A DNA stretch of 64,000 nt from Streptomyces griseiscabiei (GTDB lineage: Bacteria > Actinomycetota > Actinomycetes > Streptomycetales > Streptomycetaceae): contig NZ_JAGJBZ010000001.1 in NCBI RefSeq assembly GCF_020010925.1, positions 1,426,001 to 1,490,000 of the forward strand, read 5' to 3'. Each line of letters begins with the position of its first letter. Positions within the stretch are counted from its first letter, which is position 1. The notes beneath the pieces were generated by a model. That model saw only the letters and a list, made by a program, of their open reading frames with translations, ran no database searches and was not told the DNA's origin. Positions 1-9,237 of the stretch are shown here, in pieces. A program made the translations under genes and the position numbers.

Positions 1-888
1 CGCAACATCGGCTATCCGCTCAGGACCCGGCGGGTGCCCCGTGACCAGGCGCGTGAACGGATCGAGGAGGCGGCCGGACTCGTCGACTGCGCCGCCCTCC
101 TCGACCGCTATCCGGCCCAGCTCAGCGGCGGCCAGCAGCAGCGGGTGGCGCTGGCCCGCGGCCTGGCCGCCCGGCCCGACCTGGTGCTCTTCGACGAGCC
201 CCTGAGCAACCTCGACGCCCGGCTGCGCGACCAGGTCCGCGCCCAGCTGCACGAGCTGCACGCACGGCTGGGGTTCACCGCCGTGTTCGTCACCCACGAC
301 CAGAGCGAGGCCCTGGCGCTCGGCGACCGGCTCGCGATCATGAAGGCGGGCCGGATCGAGCAACTCGACACCCCGCAGCGGGTGTTCGAGGAGCCGGCCA
401 CCGAGTACGTCGCCGGGTTCATCGGCATGTCCGACCGGCTGTCGCTCCGGCGCTCCGGCGAGGGCTGGACGGTGGTGGGCCCGCCGGACACCGACGGCCG
501 GGCGGGCACGGCAGACGCGGCGGGTACGGCGGCCGGGGACGTGGTCGGCGAACTGCCCGTGCCCCGCTCGCACGACGAGGTCTCCGTTCGGCTGCGCCCC
601 GACGACCTGCTGCTCCGTCCGGTCGAGGAGAAACCGCCGGGCCACGGCGTCGGCCTCGCCGCGGAGGTCGTCGACGCGCAGTTCGGCGGGCGCCACATGG
701 ACGTGGTCGTCACCGTCGCGGGCAACCGGCTGCACGCGCGGGCGCCGCTGACCGGCGCACCGTGGGCCCGTGGTCTGTCACGCGGTCAGCGGGTCACCGC
801 GTGGTTCGCCAGGGACGCGGCGATCTACTACGACGCCGACGGGGTGCGCACGCCCGCGCACGCCCCCGCCGCCCCGGTGGGGGCGTGA
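1..888 (+). CDS. ABC transporter ATP-binding protein (5' end outside window)
   Basis: Cytoplasmic ATPase of an importer. The frame is open from base 1, so the N-terminus with the Walker A loop lies upstream of the window. Visible are the signature LSGGQQQR, Walker B LVLFDEP, the D-loop SNLDA and the switch histidine in VTHD. About 150 further residues resemble the TOBE-type regulatory tail of the iron/polyamine/thiamine importer subfamily (FbpC/PotA-like). The stop is 4 bases before the ATG of the fused permease, so the two form one operon. The substrate cannot be read from sequence; the downstream acyl-CoA genes suggest a small organic acid or related carbon source. Confidence 0.9.
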   Translation, partial: RNIGYPLRTRRVPRDQARERIEEAAGLVDCAALLDRYPAQLSGGQQQRVALARGLAARPDLVLFDEPLSNLDARLRDQVRAQLHELHARLGFTAVFVTHDQSEALALGDRLAIMKAGRIEQLDTPQRVFEEPATEYVAGFIGMSDRLSLRRSGEGWTVVGPPDTDGRAGTADAAGTAAGDVVGELPVPRSHDEVSVRLRPDDLLLRPVEEKPPGHGVGLAAEVVDAQFGGRHMDVVVTVAGNRLHARAPLTGAPWARGLSRGQRVTAWFARDAAIYYDADGVRTPAHAPAAPVGA

Positions 889-892
889 CGTC

Positions 893-2632
893 ATGGCCGC
901 ACCCGCCGTCTCCGCTCCCGCCCCCACGGCCGCGCCGCCGCCCCCTGTTCCGTCACGGGCGACGGCGTTGAGCCGGGCCCGGCGCCATCTGCCGCGGCTC
1001 GGCGCGCTCGTGTTCCTGGCCGCCATCGGCTATCTGGTGATCGCCCCGCTGGTGGGCCTGCAACGGCTGGCCTTCGAGAACGACGCCCGGGGCTACCGGG
1101 CCGCCTTCGACGCCCCGGACATCGGGGAGACACTGCGCAGGACGGCCGGGCTGGCTCTGGGCTCGCTGGCCATCGCTCTCGTCCTCGGCACGTTCCTGGC
1201 CTGGGCCGCCACCCGGCTGCCCCCTCGGCTGCGGCTGCTGCGCGTGCTGCCCATCCTGCCCATCGTCGTCCCGGCCGTGGCCGCGGTGACCGGCTGGGCG
1301 TTCCTGTTCTCGCCCCGCCCGGGCTACCTCAACGCGGCCCTGCGCACCCTGCCCTGGTGGAACCACCTCGACGAGGGGCCCGTCGACATCTACACCCTGC
1401 CGTGGATCGTGATCATCACCGGCTTCGGGCTGACCGCCTTCGTCTACCTGTTCGTCAGCGCGGGCTTCGGCAACATCAACGCGGAACTGATCGAGGCGGC
1501 CCAGGTCAGCGGATCGTCGGCCGCCGGGGTGTTCTTCCGGGTGACGCTGCCGCTGCTGCGCCCGGTGCTGGTGTACGGCGGCTTCGTGGCGCTGCTCCTC
1601 GGGCTCGGCCAGTTCACGGGGCCGCTGCTGCTCGGCCGGAACAACGGCATCGACGTCCTCACCACCGACATGTACGCCGCCGTGTCGCAGAGCCCCGTCG
1701 ACTACGGCCGGGCGGCCGCGATCGGTTCACCGCTGCTGCTGTTCGGTATCGCCGTCGTCTTCTTCCAGAAGGTGATCCTCGGCGACCACAGCCGCTTCGT
1801 CACCCACGGCGGCAAGGCGTTCCGCTCCGGTGGCAGGCCGTCCTGGGTCGCGGTGACCGGCATCCTCCTCTACGCCCTGGTGGCCCTCGCCCTGCCGCTG
1901 GGCGCGCTCCTGGTGGTGTCGCTCTCGTCCTTCTGGAGCGGGAAGATCGAGCCGAGCGGATTCACCCTGGACAACTTCCGGCGGGTGTTCCAGGAGTCGG
2001 GGATCACCGACGCGATCGTCAACAGCCTCACCACCTCGGTCGTCTCCGTCGCCATCGCGCTCCCCCTCGGTTTCGTCGCGGCCTCCCTGCTTCTCAAAGG
2101 ACGCCGGTTCCCTGTCGTCCGGGCCGCCGTCGACTTCATCGTGGCCATGCCCCTGGGTATCCCCGCGGTCGTGTTCGGCGCCGGATTCCTGCTGACGTAC
2201 AGCCGCGAGCCCTTCATCCTGTACGGCACCCGGACGGTGATCGTCCTCGTCTACGTCACGCTGATGCTGCCCTTCGCCACCCGGATGCAATTGTCCGGGA
2301 TGGTGGCGCTCGGCGACACCTATGTCGAGGCGTCACGGACCAGCGGGGCGGGCGCCCTGCGGACCACCACCGAGGTCACGCTGCCGCTGCTGCGCCCCAC
2401 GCTCGCCGGCGCGGGGGCGCTGATGTTCGTGCTGCTCACCCATGAGTTCACCGCCTCGCTGCTGGTGCGGGCGCCGACGACCCAGGTCATGGGCACCATC
2501 CTGTTCGACTACTGGACCAACGGCTCCTATCCGCTGGTCGCGGCCATCGCCCTCGTCATGACGCTGGTGACGTCGGCGGGTGTCTTCGTGGCCATGTCGG
2601 TCGCGGGCTCCGACATCTTCGAGAAGCTGTGA
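893..2632 (+). CDS. ABC transporter permease, two permease domains fused
   Basis: A 579-residue inner-membrane protein with two binding-protein-dependent transport domains in tandem, as in FbpB/ThiP-type importers. Each half carries an EAA cytoplasmic loop: EAAQVSGS near residue 200 and EASRTSGA near residue 480, both followed by a TLPLLRP segment. Hydrophobic helices fill the rest after a proline/alanine-rich leader of about 35 residues. The ATG at 893 follows the ATPase stop closely; a longer open frame upstream overlaps the ATPase gene and is not needed. A solute-binding protein is not seen here and may lie left of the window. Confidence 0.88.
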   Translation: MAAPAVSAPAPTAAPPPPVPSRATALSRARRHLPRLGALVFLAAIGYLVIAPLVGLQRLAFENDARGYRAAFDAPDIGETLRRTAGLALGSLAIALVLGTFLAWAATRLPPRLRLLRVLPILPIVVPAVAAVTGWAFLFSPRPGYLNAALRTLPWWNHLDEGPVDIYTLPWIVIITGFGLTAFVYLFVSAGFGNINAELIEAAQVSGSSAAGVFFRVTLPLLRPVLVYGGFVALLLGLGQFTGPLLLGRNNGIDVLTTDMYAAVSQSPVDYGRAAAIGSPLLLFGIAVVFFQKVILGDHSRFVTHGGKAFRSGGRPSWVAVTGILLYALVALALPLGALLVVSLSSFWSGKIEPSGFTLDNFRRVFQESGITDAIVNSLTTSVVSVAIALPLGFVAASLLLKGRRFPVVRAAVDFIVAMPLGIPAVVFGAGFLLTYSREPFILYGTRTVIVLVYVTLMLPFATRMQLSGMVALGDTYVEASRTSGAGALRTTTEVTLPLLRPTLAGAGALMFVLLTHEFTASLLVRAPTTQVMGTILFDYWTNGSYPLVAAIALVMTLVTSAGVFVAMSVAGSDIFEKL

Positions 2633-3456
2633 CCGGGGGCGGGGACATGGGCGTGGGCGCGCTGGACGGCAGGGTGGTGCTGGTGACGGGCGCCGGTCAG
2701 GGGATCGGCCGGGCGATCGCCGTGGAGATGGCCCGCCGGGGCGCGGCGGCGGTCGCGGTCGCCGACCGGGACGGCGGGACCGCGGCCGGGACCGCCGCAC
2801 TCGTCCGCGCCGCCGGCGCCGAGGCGGAGCCGATCGTCTGCGATCTGCGCGACCGCGAACGGATCGAGGCCATGGTGGACCGCGCGGCGGAGCGGTTCGG
2901 CGGGCTCGACGTCCTCGTCAACAACGCCGGGGTGATCGAGTCCGCGTACGTGGACCGGCCCGCCGACCGCGCGGTCGACACGCTCCCCGAGGACGTCTGG
3001 GACGCCGTGTACGAGGTCAATCTCAAGGCCGTCTGGCTGACCACGAAGTACGCCGCACCCCATCTGCGGCGCTCCACCCGTGGGCCCTCCGTCGTCAACA
3101 CGGCCTCGGTGTCCGGGCTCACCGGTTTCCCCCTGGCCCCGGTCTACGGCACCACCAAGGCCGCCGTCATCCACCTCACCAAGGTCACCGCCGTCGATCT
3201 CGCACCCGTGCGCTGCAACTGCTTCTGCCCCGGCGTCATCGAGACCCCCCTGACCCGGGACTTCTTCGCGGCGGCGGACGACCGCGACGCCATGGAGCGC
3301 GAGCTGACCGCACCCCAGCTCGTACGCCGGCTCGGGCGCCCGGAGGAGGTCGCGGCGCTCGCCTGCTTCCTGGCCTCCGACGACGCGGCGTTCATCACCG
3401 GCGCCACCTATGTCGTCGACGGCGGCGCGCTGGCCTGGCGCGGGGTCGGGCCATGA
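2629..3456 (+). CDS. SDR family oxidoreductase
   Basis: NAD(P)-dependent short-chain dehydrogenase/reductase of 275 residues. It shows the cofactor loop TGAGQGIG (residues 20-27), the NNAG structural motif and a Ser...YxxxK catalytic set (YGTTK), and ends in the usual VDGG segment. The GTG start overlaps the permease stop (GTGA), suggesting translational coupling; an ATG at 2647 is an alternative. Directly before an acyl-CoA dehydrogenase and an APH kinase, it probably oxidises or reduces a hydroxy/keto acyl-CoA. The exact substrate is unknown. Confidence 0.85.
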   Translation: MTGGGDMGVGALDGRVVLVTGAGQGIGRAIAVEMARRGAAAVAVADRDGGTAAGTAALVRAAGAEAEPIVCDLRDRERIEAMVDRAAERFGGLDVLVNNAGVIESAYVDRPADRAVDTLPEDVWDAVYEVNLKAVWLTTKYAAPHLRRSTRGPSVVNTASVSGLTGFPLAPVYGTTKAAVIHLTKVTAVDLAPVRCNCFCPGVIETPLTRDFFAAADDRDAMERELTAPQLVRRLGRPEEVAALACFLASDDAAFITGATYVVDGGALAWRGVGP

Positions 3457-3481
3457 ACGTACGCAATCGGAGAGGGGCCGT

Positions 3482-4741
3482 ATGGCCATCGAGTTCGACA
3501 TCGAGCCGGACGTCGCGGAGCTCGCGCGGCGAACCACCGCGTTCGTCCGGGAGACCGTGCTGCCCGCCGAGGAGGAGTGCCGCGGTGATGTACACGCCGG
3601 TCCGGAGCCGCTGAGACGGGGGTTGCAGCAGGCGGCCCGTGCGGCGGGGGTGTTCGCCCCGCACGTACCGGCGCGATGGGGTGGGCTCGGGCTGGATCTG
3701 CGGGGCCAGGCGGTCGTGTTCGAGGCCGCCGGATACTCGCTGCTGGGCCCGCTCGCCCTCAACTGCGCCGCGCCCGACGAGGGCAACACGCACCTCCTCG
3801 ACGCCGTGGCGACCGAGGAGCAGAAGGCCCGGTTCCTGGCGCCGCTGGCGGCCGGGGAGACCCGGTCGTGCTTCGCGATGACGGAGCCCTCCCCCGGCGC
3901 CGGCTCCGACCCCCGGGCGCTGGCGACGACGGCGGTACGGGTCCCGGGCGGCTGGCGGCTCGACGGCCGCAAGTGGTTCATCAGCGGGGCGGACGGGGCC
4001 GCGTTCACGATCTGCATGGCGCGCACGGGCGGTGAACCGGGCGACCCGGGCGGCGCGACCATGTTCCTGATCGACGCCGGCAACCCGGGCATGAAGGTGG
4101 TCAGGAACATCGGCACCCTCGACCGGGCCCTGTTCGGCGGCCACAGCGAACTCGCCCTCGACGGCTGCGAGGTGCCCGACGACGCGGTCCTCGGCGAGGT
4201 CCACCGGGGCTTCGCGTACGCGCAGGTGCGGCTCGGTCCCGCGCGGCTGACCCACTGCATGCGCTGGCTCGGGGTGGCCCGCCGGGCGCAGGACATCGCC
4301 CTCGACCGGGCCGCCCGGCGCCGGGCCTTCGGGGGACGGCTGGCCGAACTCGGCATGGTGCAGCAGCAGTTGGCGGACTCGGAGATCGACATCGAGACGA
4401 GCCGGGCGGTGCTCTGGCGGGCCTGCTGGGAACTCGACCAGGGCCGGCCGGGCGCCCAGCTGACCTCGATCGCGAAGACCTTCGTGTCCGAGGCCGTGGG
4501 CCGGGTCGTGGACCGCGCCGTCCAGATCTGCGGGGCGCTCGGAATCTCGGAGGACGTCCCGCTCGCCGCGCTCTACCGGGAGGTCCGGCCGTTCCGTATC
4601 TACGACGGGCCGTCGGAGACCCATCGGTGGGCGATCGCCAAGCGCGCGGTCCGGGCGGCACGGGAGCGCGGGCACGGGGAGCAGGGGGAGTACGGGGAGC
4701 AGGGGCAGGAGGCGGCACTGACGCGCGGGGGCGGCGCGTGA
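3482..4741 (+). CDS. Acyl-CoA dehydrogenase, ACAD10/11-like
   Basis: FAD flavoenzyme of 419 residues with the acyl-CoA dehydrogenase fold: CFAMTEP in the FAD/substrate region, GRKWFISGA in the middle domain and a C-terminal helical domain ending RIYDGPSETHRWAIAKRAV. That ending resembles the ACAD10/11 branch (DGPxExH), whose members act on phosphorylated 4-hydroxyacyl-CoAs. The ATG at 3482 is chosen because GGAGAGG lies just upstream; the open frame extends further 5' without an RBS. The adjacent APH kinase (overlap GTGA at 4738) supports a joint kinase/dehydrogenase role. Confidence 0.86.
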   Translation: MAIEFDIEPDVAELARRTTAFVRETVLPAEEECRGDVHAGPEPLRRGLQQAARAAGVFAPHVPARWGGLGLDLRGQAVVFEAAGYSLLGPLALNCAAPDEGNTHLLDAVATEEQKARFLAPLAAGETRSCFAMTEPSPGAGSDPRALATTAVRVPGGWRLDGRKWFISGADGAAFTICMARTGGEPGDPGGATMFLIDAGNPGMKVVRNIGTLDRALFGGHSELALDGCEVPDDAVLGEVHRGFAYAQVRLGPARLTHCMRWLGVARRAQDIALDRAARRRAFGGRLAELGMVQQQLADSEIDIETSRAVLWRACWELDQGRPGAQLTSIAKTFVSEAVGRVVDRAVQICGALGISEDVPLAALYREVRPFRIYDGPSETHRWAIAKRAVRAARERGHGEQGEYGEQGQEAALTRGGGA

Positions 4742-5823
4742 CGGCCCCCGGCGACGCCACCGTGACCGGGGTGGATCTGCCCGCGCTCCGGCGTTTCGTC
4801 GAGCGCGAGGTCCCCGGCTGCTCCGGTCCGCTGGACGTCCGCCCGCTGTTCGGCGGACGCTCCAATCTCACCTACCTCGTGACGGACGGCACCCACCGCT
4901 GGGTGCTGCGCCGGCCGCCGCTCGGCACGCTCACCCCGACCGCGCACGACATGGACCGCGAGTACCGTGTCATGGCCGCGCTCGCCGGCACCGGCGTCCC
5001 CGTGCCGCGGACCGTGCTGTCCTGCGCCGACGCGTCGGTGATCGGTGCGCCCTTCACCCTCGTCTCGTTCGTCGGGGGCACGGTGGTGCGGGACGCCGGG
5101 CAGGCGGCCCGGCTGCCCGCCGAGGACGCGCGGCGGTGCTCCGAGGCGCTGGTCGACCAGCTGGCCGCCCTGCACACGCTCGATCCGTACGAGGTCGGGC
5201 TGGGCGGGTTCGGGCGCCCGGCCGGGTACGTCGAACGCCAGGTACGGCGCTGGCGCGGCCAGTGGGACCGGGTCGCCACCCGTGATCTGCCCGAACTGGA
5301 CGCGCTGCACGCCACGTTGGTGCGCGGGCTGTCCCTGGTCCGGGACGACGGCGGCGAACCGGCGGTCCTGCACGGGGATTTCCGGCTCGACAACGTCATC
5401 CTCGACGCCGGTGACCCGGGACGCGTCGCCGCGATCGTCGACTGGGAGATGGCCGCGCTGGGCGATCCGCTCGCCGACCTCGGTCTGCTGCTCGTCTACT
5501 GGGACCCGGTGTGCGAGCCGGTGCTCGGCGGCGGACATGTCCCGGCCGCCAACCCGGGGTTCCTCTCCGCTCGGGAGCTGACCGAACGGTACGCGGAGCG
5601 CTCGGGCCGGGACATGTCCGCGCTGGCGTTCCACCGGGCCCTCGGCTACTTCAAGTTGGCGGTGATCGCGGAGGGCGTCCATGCCCGCCATCGCGCCGGG
5701 CGCACCGTCGGTCCGGGTTTCGACCGGGTCGGCTCGGCGGTGCCCGCGCTGCTGCGCTCCGGGCTGTCCGTGGATCTGCCGCCGGCCCGAACCATCCAGG
5801 ACGAGAAGCGACAGGGGACGTGA
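4738..5823 (+). CDS. APH-type phosphotransferase, candidate 4-hydroxyacyl-CoA kinase
   Basis: A 361-residue protein with the aminoglycoside/choline kinase fold: a glycine-rich loop near FGGRSNLTYLV (38-48), catalytic HGDFRLDN (212-219) and the metal-binding aspartate in IVDWEMAALGDP (D235). Family members next to ACAD10/11-like dehydrogenases (LvaA of Pseudomonas; the kinase half of human ACAD10/11) phosphorylate the hydroxyl of 4-hydroxyacyl-CoAs, and the context here is the same. The GTG start overlaps the ACAD stop, and the stop overlaps the next ATG (TGATG). An antibiotic-resistance role is unlikely in this setting. Confidence 0.83.
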   Translation: MTAPGDATVTGVDLPALRRFVEREVPGCSGPLDVRPLFGGRSNLTYLVTDGTHRWVLRRPPLGTLTPTAHDMDREYRVMAALAGTGVPVPRTVLSCADASVIGAPFTLVSFVGGTVVRDAGQAARLPAEDARRCSEALVDQLAALHTLDPYEVGLGGFGRPAGYVERQVRRWRGQWDRVATRDLPELDALHATLVRGLSLVRDDGGEPAVLHGDFRLDNVILDAGDPGRVAAIVDWEMAALGDPLADLGLLLVYWDPVCEPVLGGGHVPAANPGFLSARELTERYAERSGRDMSALAFHRALGYFKLAVIAEGVHARHRAGRTVGPGFDRVGSAVPALLRSGLSVDLPPARTIQDEKRQGT

Positions 5824-6569
5824 TGACGCGGCTTTCGGAGAAGGTGGCGCTGGTGACCGGGGCCACCGGAGGCATCGGCGAGGCGATCGTGCGCCGGCTG
5901 GCGGACGAGGGCGCGACCGTGGTGGTCACCGACCTCGACGGCGAGCGGTGCGGGAAACTCGCCGGGGAACTGCCCGGCGGCGCCCTGGGGTTGGCCCTGG
6001 ACGTCACCGACGAGGCGGCATGGGAGCGGGTCGTCGCCGAGGTGACCGACCGGCTGGGCGGTCTGTCGGTACTGGTCAACAACGCGGGCATCGCGACGAT
6101 GGCCACGGTGGAGTCCGAGACCCAGGAGGGCTGGGAGCGGGTGATCGGGGTGACGCAGACCGGTGTCTGGCTGGGGATGAAGCACGGCGGTCCGGCCATC
6201 GAGCGCTCCGGCGGCGGCTCCGTCGTCAACGTCGCCTCGATCTTCGGCACGGTCGGCGGTTTCGGCGCCCAGTTCTCGTACCACGCGGCGAAGGGCGCCG
6301 TACGGCTCATGACCAAGAACGCGGCGCTGCACTGGGGCACACGCGGGGTGCGGGTGAACTCGCTGCACCCGGGCTTCATCGAGACGCCCCTGTCGCGGGA
6401 GCTGTGGAAGGGGACCCCCCGGCTGACCGCGATGATCGAGGGCACCCCGCTCGGCCGGCTGGGCCGGACCGAGGAGGTGGCCGCCGCCGTGGCGTTCCTC
6501 GCCTCGGACGACGCGGGCTTCATGACGGGTTCGGAGCTGTACGTCGACGGGGGCTGGACGGCCCGCTGA
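5823..6569 (+). CDS. SDR family oxidoreductase
   Basis: Classical 248-residue SDR: TGATGGIG cofactor loop at residues 14-21, NNAG near 85, catalytic SIFGTVGG...YHAAK and VDGGW at the C-terminus. The ATG overlaps the kinase stop. As the last gene of the plus-strand run it could play the LvaD-like role, reducing a 4-keto acyl-CoA or oxidising a 3-hydroxyacyl-CoA. It converges on the MBL hydrolase gene with only an 18-bp gap and no evident terminator hairpin. Confidence 0.86.
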   Translation: MTRLSEKVALVTGATGGIGEAIVRRLADEGATVVVTDLDGERCGKLAGELPGGALGLALDVTDEAAWERVVAEVTDRLGGLSVLVNNAGIATMATVESETQEGWERVIGVTQTGVWLGMKHGGPAIERSGGGSVVNVASIFGTVGGFGAQFSYHAAKGAVRLMTKNAALHWGTRGVRVNSLHPGFIETPLSRELWKGTPRLTAMIEGTPLGRLGRTEEVAAAVAFLASDDAGFMTGSELYVDGGWTAR

Positions 6570-6587
6570 GGTGGCCGCCCTCCCGCG

Positions 6588-7670
6588 TCACGCCGACGCG
6601 GGTGCCGGTTCCGAGGCGTGGGCGTCGTCACCGGTCCCCGGGTGGCGGCGTGTGTACCGGTGCACGCCGTCCACCGGGGCGAGGTCGACCCGGCCGCGGG
6701 CCACGAGCACATCGAGGTGGGCCGCCGTCTCGTTGACGGCCAGCATCCGGTTGAAGGGGTTCAGGTCCTCGAAGGGGACCTGCCGCCGGGTCCAGCCGAG
6801 TTCCCGTGCCACGGCGTGGGCGTCGAGGGACCGGGTGCCGAGGACCGCGAGCGTCTCCCCGAGGCGGTCGTCGTGGTGGGCGAGCAGTTCCTCGACCCGG
6901 CCGTGGACACTGTCGCCGACGGGCCCGTGCGCGGGCAGCAGCCGGGCGTCGGCGAGGGTCGTCATCAGCCGCAGCGAGGCGAGGTAGTCGCCGAGCGGCA
7001 GTCCGGGGCCGTCGCCCAGTTCGAAGCCGATGGACGGGGTGATGTGCGGCAGCACATGGTCCCCGGAGAACAGCAGCCCCCGCGCCTCGTCGAGGTAGAC
7101 GACATGGCCCCGGGTGTGCCCGGGGGTCGGGACGACCCGCAGGGTGCGGTCCCCGAACCGCAGCTCCTCCGCCTGCAGCCAGCGGTCGGGCGCCTCCCAC
7201 ACGGCGGGGTCGAAGCCGCCGTGGTCCATCGCCTCGATCCGGTCGGCCAGTTCCGTGGCACCGGCCCGGCGCAGGGTCCGCAGCGATCCGACGGGCTGGT
7301 CGGTGCGCAGTTCGCCGAGGAGTTCCAGGCCGCGCCGCTCGCCGGAGCCGAGGTAGACCCGGGAGCCGAGCAGCCGGCGCAGTTCCACGGCCTGGGTGTA
7401 GTGGTCGCGGTGGATGTGGGTGACCAGGACGTGGGTGATCTCCGCGAGGTCGTGGCCGAGGCCGGCGAGGGCGTCCTCCAGCGCCTTGCGGGACTCGGGG
7501 ATCGACCAGCCGCCGTCGATCAGCACCAGCCCGTCGTCCTCCTCCAGGACGTAGACGTTGACGGCCCGCAGTCCGTCGTCGGGCAGCGGGAGCGGTACGC
7601 GGTGCACTCCGGGCCGTACGGTCTCGGCCCCGCTCTGCGCCCACTGTCCACGGTCGAAACGGGTGGTCAT
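6588..7670 (-). CDS. MBL-fold metallo-hydrolase
   Basis: Metallo-beta-lactamase fold protein of 360 residues with the dinuclear zinc motif THIHRDH (H85, H87, D89, H90), a preceding LIDGG strand and later metal ligands around GHTRGHV and FSGDH. Family members include glyoxalase II-like thioesterases and lactonases. The ATG at 7670 has GGGAG upstream and overlaps the stop of the acyl-CoA ligase gene (ATGA), so the two are coupled. In this catabolic context it could open a lactone before CoA activation or release CoA; sequence alone does not decide. Confidence 0.82.
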   Translation of the reverse strand: MTTRFDRGQWAQSGAETVRPGVHRVPLPLPDDGLRAVNVYVLEEDDGLVLIDGGWSIPESRKALEDALAGLGHDLAEITHVLVTHIHRDHYTQAVELRRLLGSRVYLGSGERRGLELLGELRTDQPVGSLRTLRRAGATELADRIEAMDHGGFDPAVWEAPDRWLQAEELRFGDRTLRVVPTPGHTRGHVVYLDEARGLLFSGDHVLPHITPSIGFELGDGPGLPLGDYLASLRLMTTLADARLLPAHGPVGDSVHGRVEELLAHHDDRLGETLAVLGTRSLDAHAVARELGWTRRQVPFEDLNPFNRMLAVNETAAHLDVLVARGRVDLAPVDGVHRYTRRHPGTGDDAHASEPAPASA

Positions 7671-9205
7671 ACGTCTCCCAGTCGTCGCTGTGCGGGCTGC
7701 CCGCCGGACTCGGACAGCCGCTCGTACAGGTCGCGTACGAGGTCGCGGGCGCCCCCTCGGTCGAGCTTGCCCACCCGGGTCTGGGGCAGTTCGGGCACGG
7801 TGAACGCGAACTCCGGCCACTTCGCCTTGGACAGGCCGGTGCGTTCCAGATGGGTGGTGATCTCGTCGAGGGGGAGGTCGTCGGCGGTGTCCTCGGGGAC
7901 GACGAGCACGGCGGGGCGTTCACCGAGGAGGGGGTCCGGGACCGGGGCGACGCAGACACGGGCCACCTTGGGGTGGCTGGCCACGGCGCGTTCGATCTCG
8001 GTGATGTCGAGGTTGCGGCCGCCCCGGATGATGACGTCCTTCTCCCGGCCCATGACGGTGACGGTGCCGTCGGCGGCGGTCATGAGCAGGTCCCCGGTGG
8101 GCAGGAAGCCGTCGGCGGTGAGGGCGGGCGGCTCCACGGCGCCGGCGCGGGCGTAGCCGAGGAAGAGGGAGGGGCCGCGCACCTGCGCGTGGCCGGTCGC
8201 GCCCGGTCCGAGGACCGTGCCGTCCGCGCCCACGGTCCTCAGTTCGGTCCCGGGGAAGGGGCGGCCGTCGCGGCCGAGTCTGATCTCCTCGGGGTCGTCG
8301 GGGCGCGGCGAGGTGTGGCCCAGGCATTCGGACATGCCGAAGACCCGCAGGATGCGGGTGCCGAGCGAGCGTTCGGCGCGGGCGAGCGCTCCCCGGTCCA
8401 TCGGGCCGCCGCCGACCGTGATCGAGCGGACCCCTTCGAGGGCCCGGGAGCCCGCGGCCGCCGCGCCCATCTGCAGGGCCATGGTCGGGACGCACATGGT
8501 CCACCGGGCGCGGTGCTCGGCCATCCGTTCGACGGCGACGCCGGGGTCCCAGCGGCCGGTGAGCACCAGCGGTCCGGCGAGCATCAGGGACATGCAGACC
8601 CCGAAGCAGTACGCGGCGGTGGAGGAGAGCGGGACGACGGCGGCCACCGCGTCACCGGGGCGCAGTCCGTTGATCTCACCCGTGCGGGCGCAGGCGTAGC
8701 GCAGGGCGGCCTCGGACTGGACGACTCCCTTGGGGCGTCCGGTGGAGCCGGAGGTGAAGCCGATGACCGTACCGCCGTCCCAGCGGGCGACGTCCGAGTG
8801 GTCCCGGTCGCAGAGCACGGTCCAGCCGCCGAGCGCCTCCGCCTTTCCGCCGGTCGGCATGCCCGGTCCGTGCCACTCGCGCAGCGCGGCGGGCTCGGCG
8901 ACGACGACGTCCGGCCGGATGTCGTCGAGGGCGGAGGCGAACTCGGCGGCCGTGGTGTGCCGGTTGACCACGGCGAGCACCCCGCCGGTCATGCCCGCGG
9001 CGAGGGTGGCGGCGACGGTGCGCCAGGAGTTGTCGGCCTGCACCAGGACCGTGCCGACGGCCGTGCCGTCCGGGGTCATCGCCTCCGCCAGGGTCACGGC
9101 GGCGTCGAGGAGGTCCCGCGCGGTGTGGTGGCCGTGATCGTCGATGACGGCGGTGAAGTCGCGTTCCTCCGCCAGTTGTTGGAACTCCCGCACGGTCTGT
9201 CGCAT
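7667..9205 (-). CDS. AMP-forming acyl-CoA synthetase/ligase
   Basis: A 512-residue member of the ANL superfamily that activates a carboxylic acid as acyl-AMP and then acyl-CoA. It has the phosphate loop TSGSTGRPKG (151-160), GMSE, the TGDL hinge region and a C-terminal catalytic lysine (K480 in VGKLDR). The ATG at 9205 is preceded by AAAGGAG; open frame upstream of it lacks such a site. It probably supplies the CoA thioester used by the dehydrogenases and kinases of this locus. Chain length and substrate cannot be inferred. Confidence 0.87.
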   Translation of the reverse strand: MRQTVREFQQLAEERDFTAVIDDHGHHTARDLLDAAVTLAEAMTPDGTAVGTVLVQADNSWRTVAATLAAGMTGGVLAVVNRHTTAAEFASALDDIRPDVVVAEPAALREWHGPGMPTGGKAEALGGWTVLCDRDHSDVARWDGGTVIGFTSGSTGRPKGVVQSEAALRYACARTGEINGLRPGDAVAAVVPLSSTAAYCFGVCMSLMLAGPLVLTGRWDPGVAVERMAEHRARWTMCVPTMALQMGAAAAGSRALEGVRSITVGGGPMDRGALARAERSLGTRILRVFGMSECLGHTSPRPDDPEEIRLGRDGRPFPGTELRTVGADGTVLGPGATGHAQVRGPSLFLGYARAGAVEPPALTADGFLPTGDLLMTAADGTVTVMGREKDVIIRGGRNLDITEIERAVASHPKVARVCVAPVPDPLLGERPAVLVVPEDTADDLPLDEITTHLERTGLSKAKWPEFAFTVPELPQTRVGKLDRGGARDLVRDLYERLSESGGQPAQRRLGDV

Positions 9206-9237
9206 ACGGCCCCTGCTCCTTTCGCTCGGCGGGGCGG

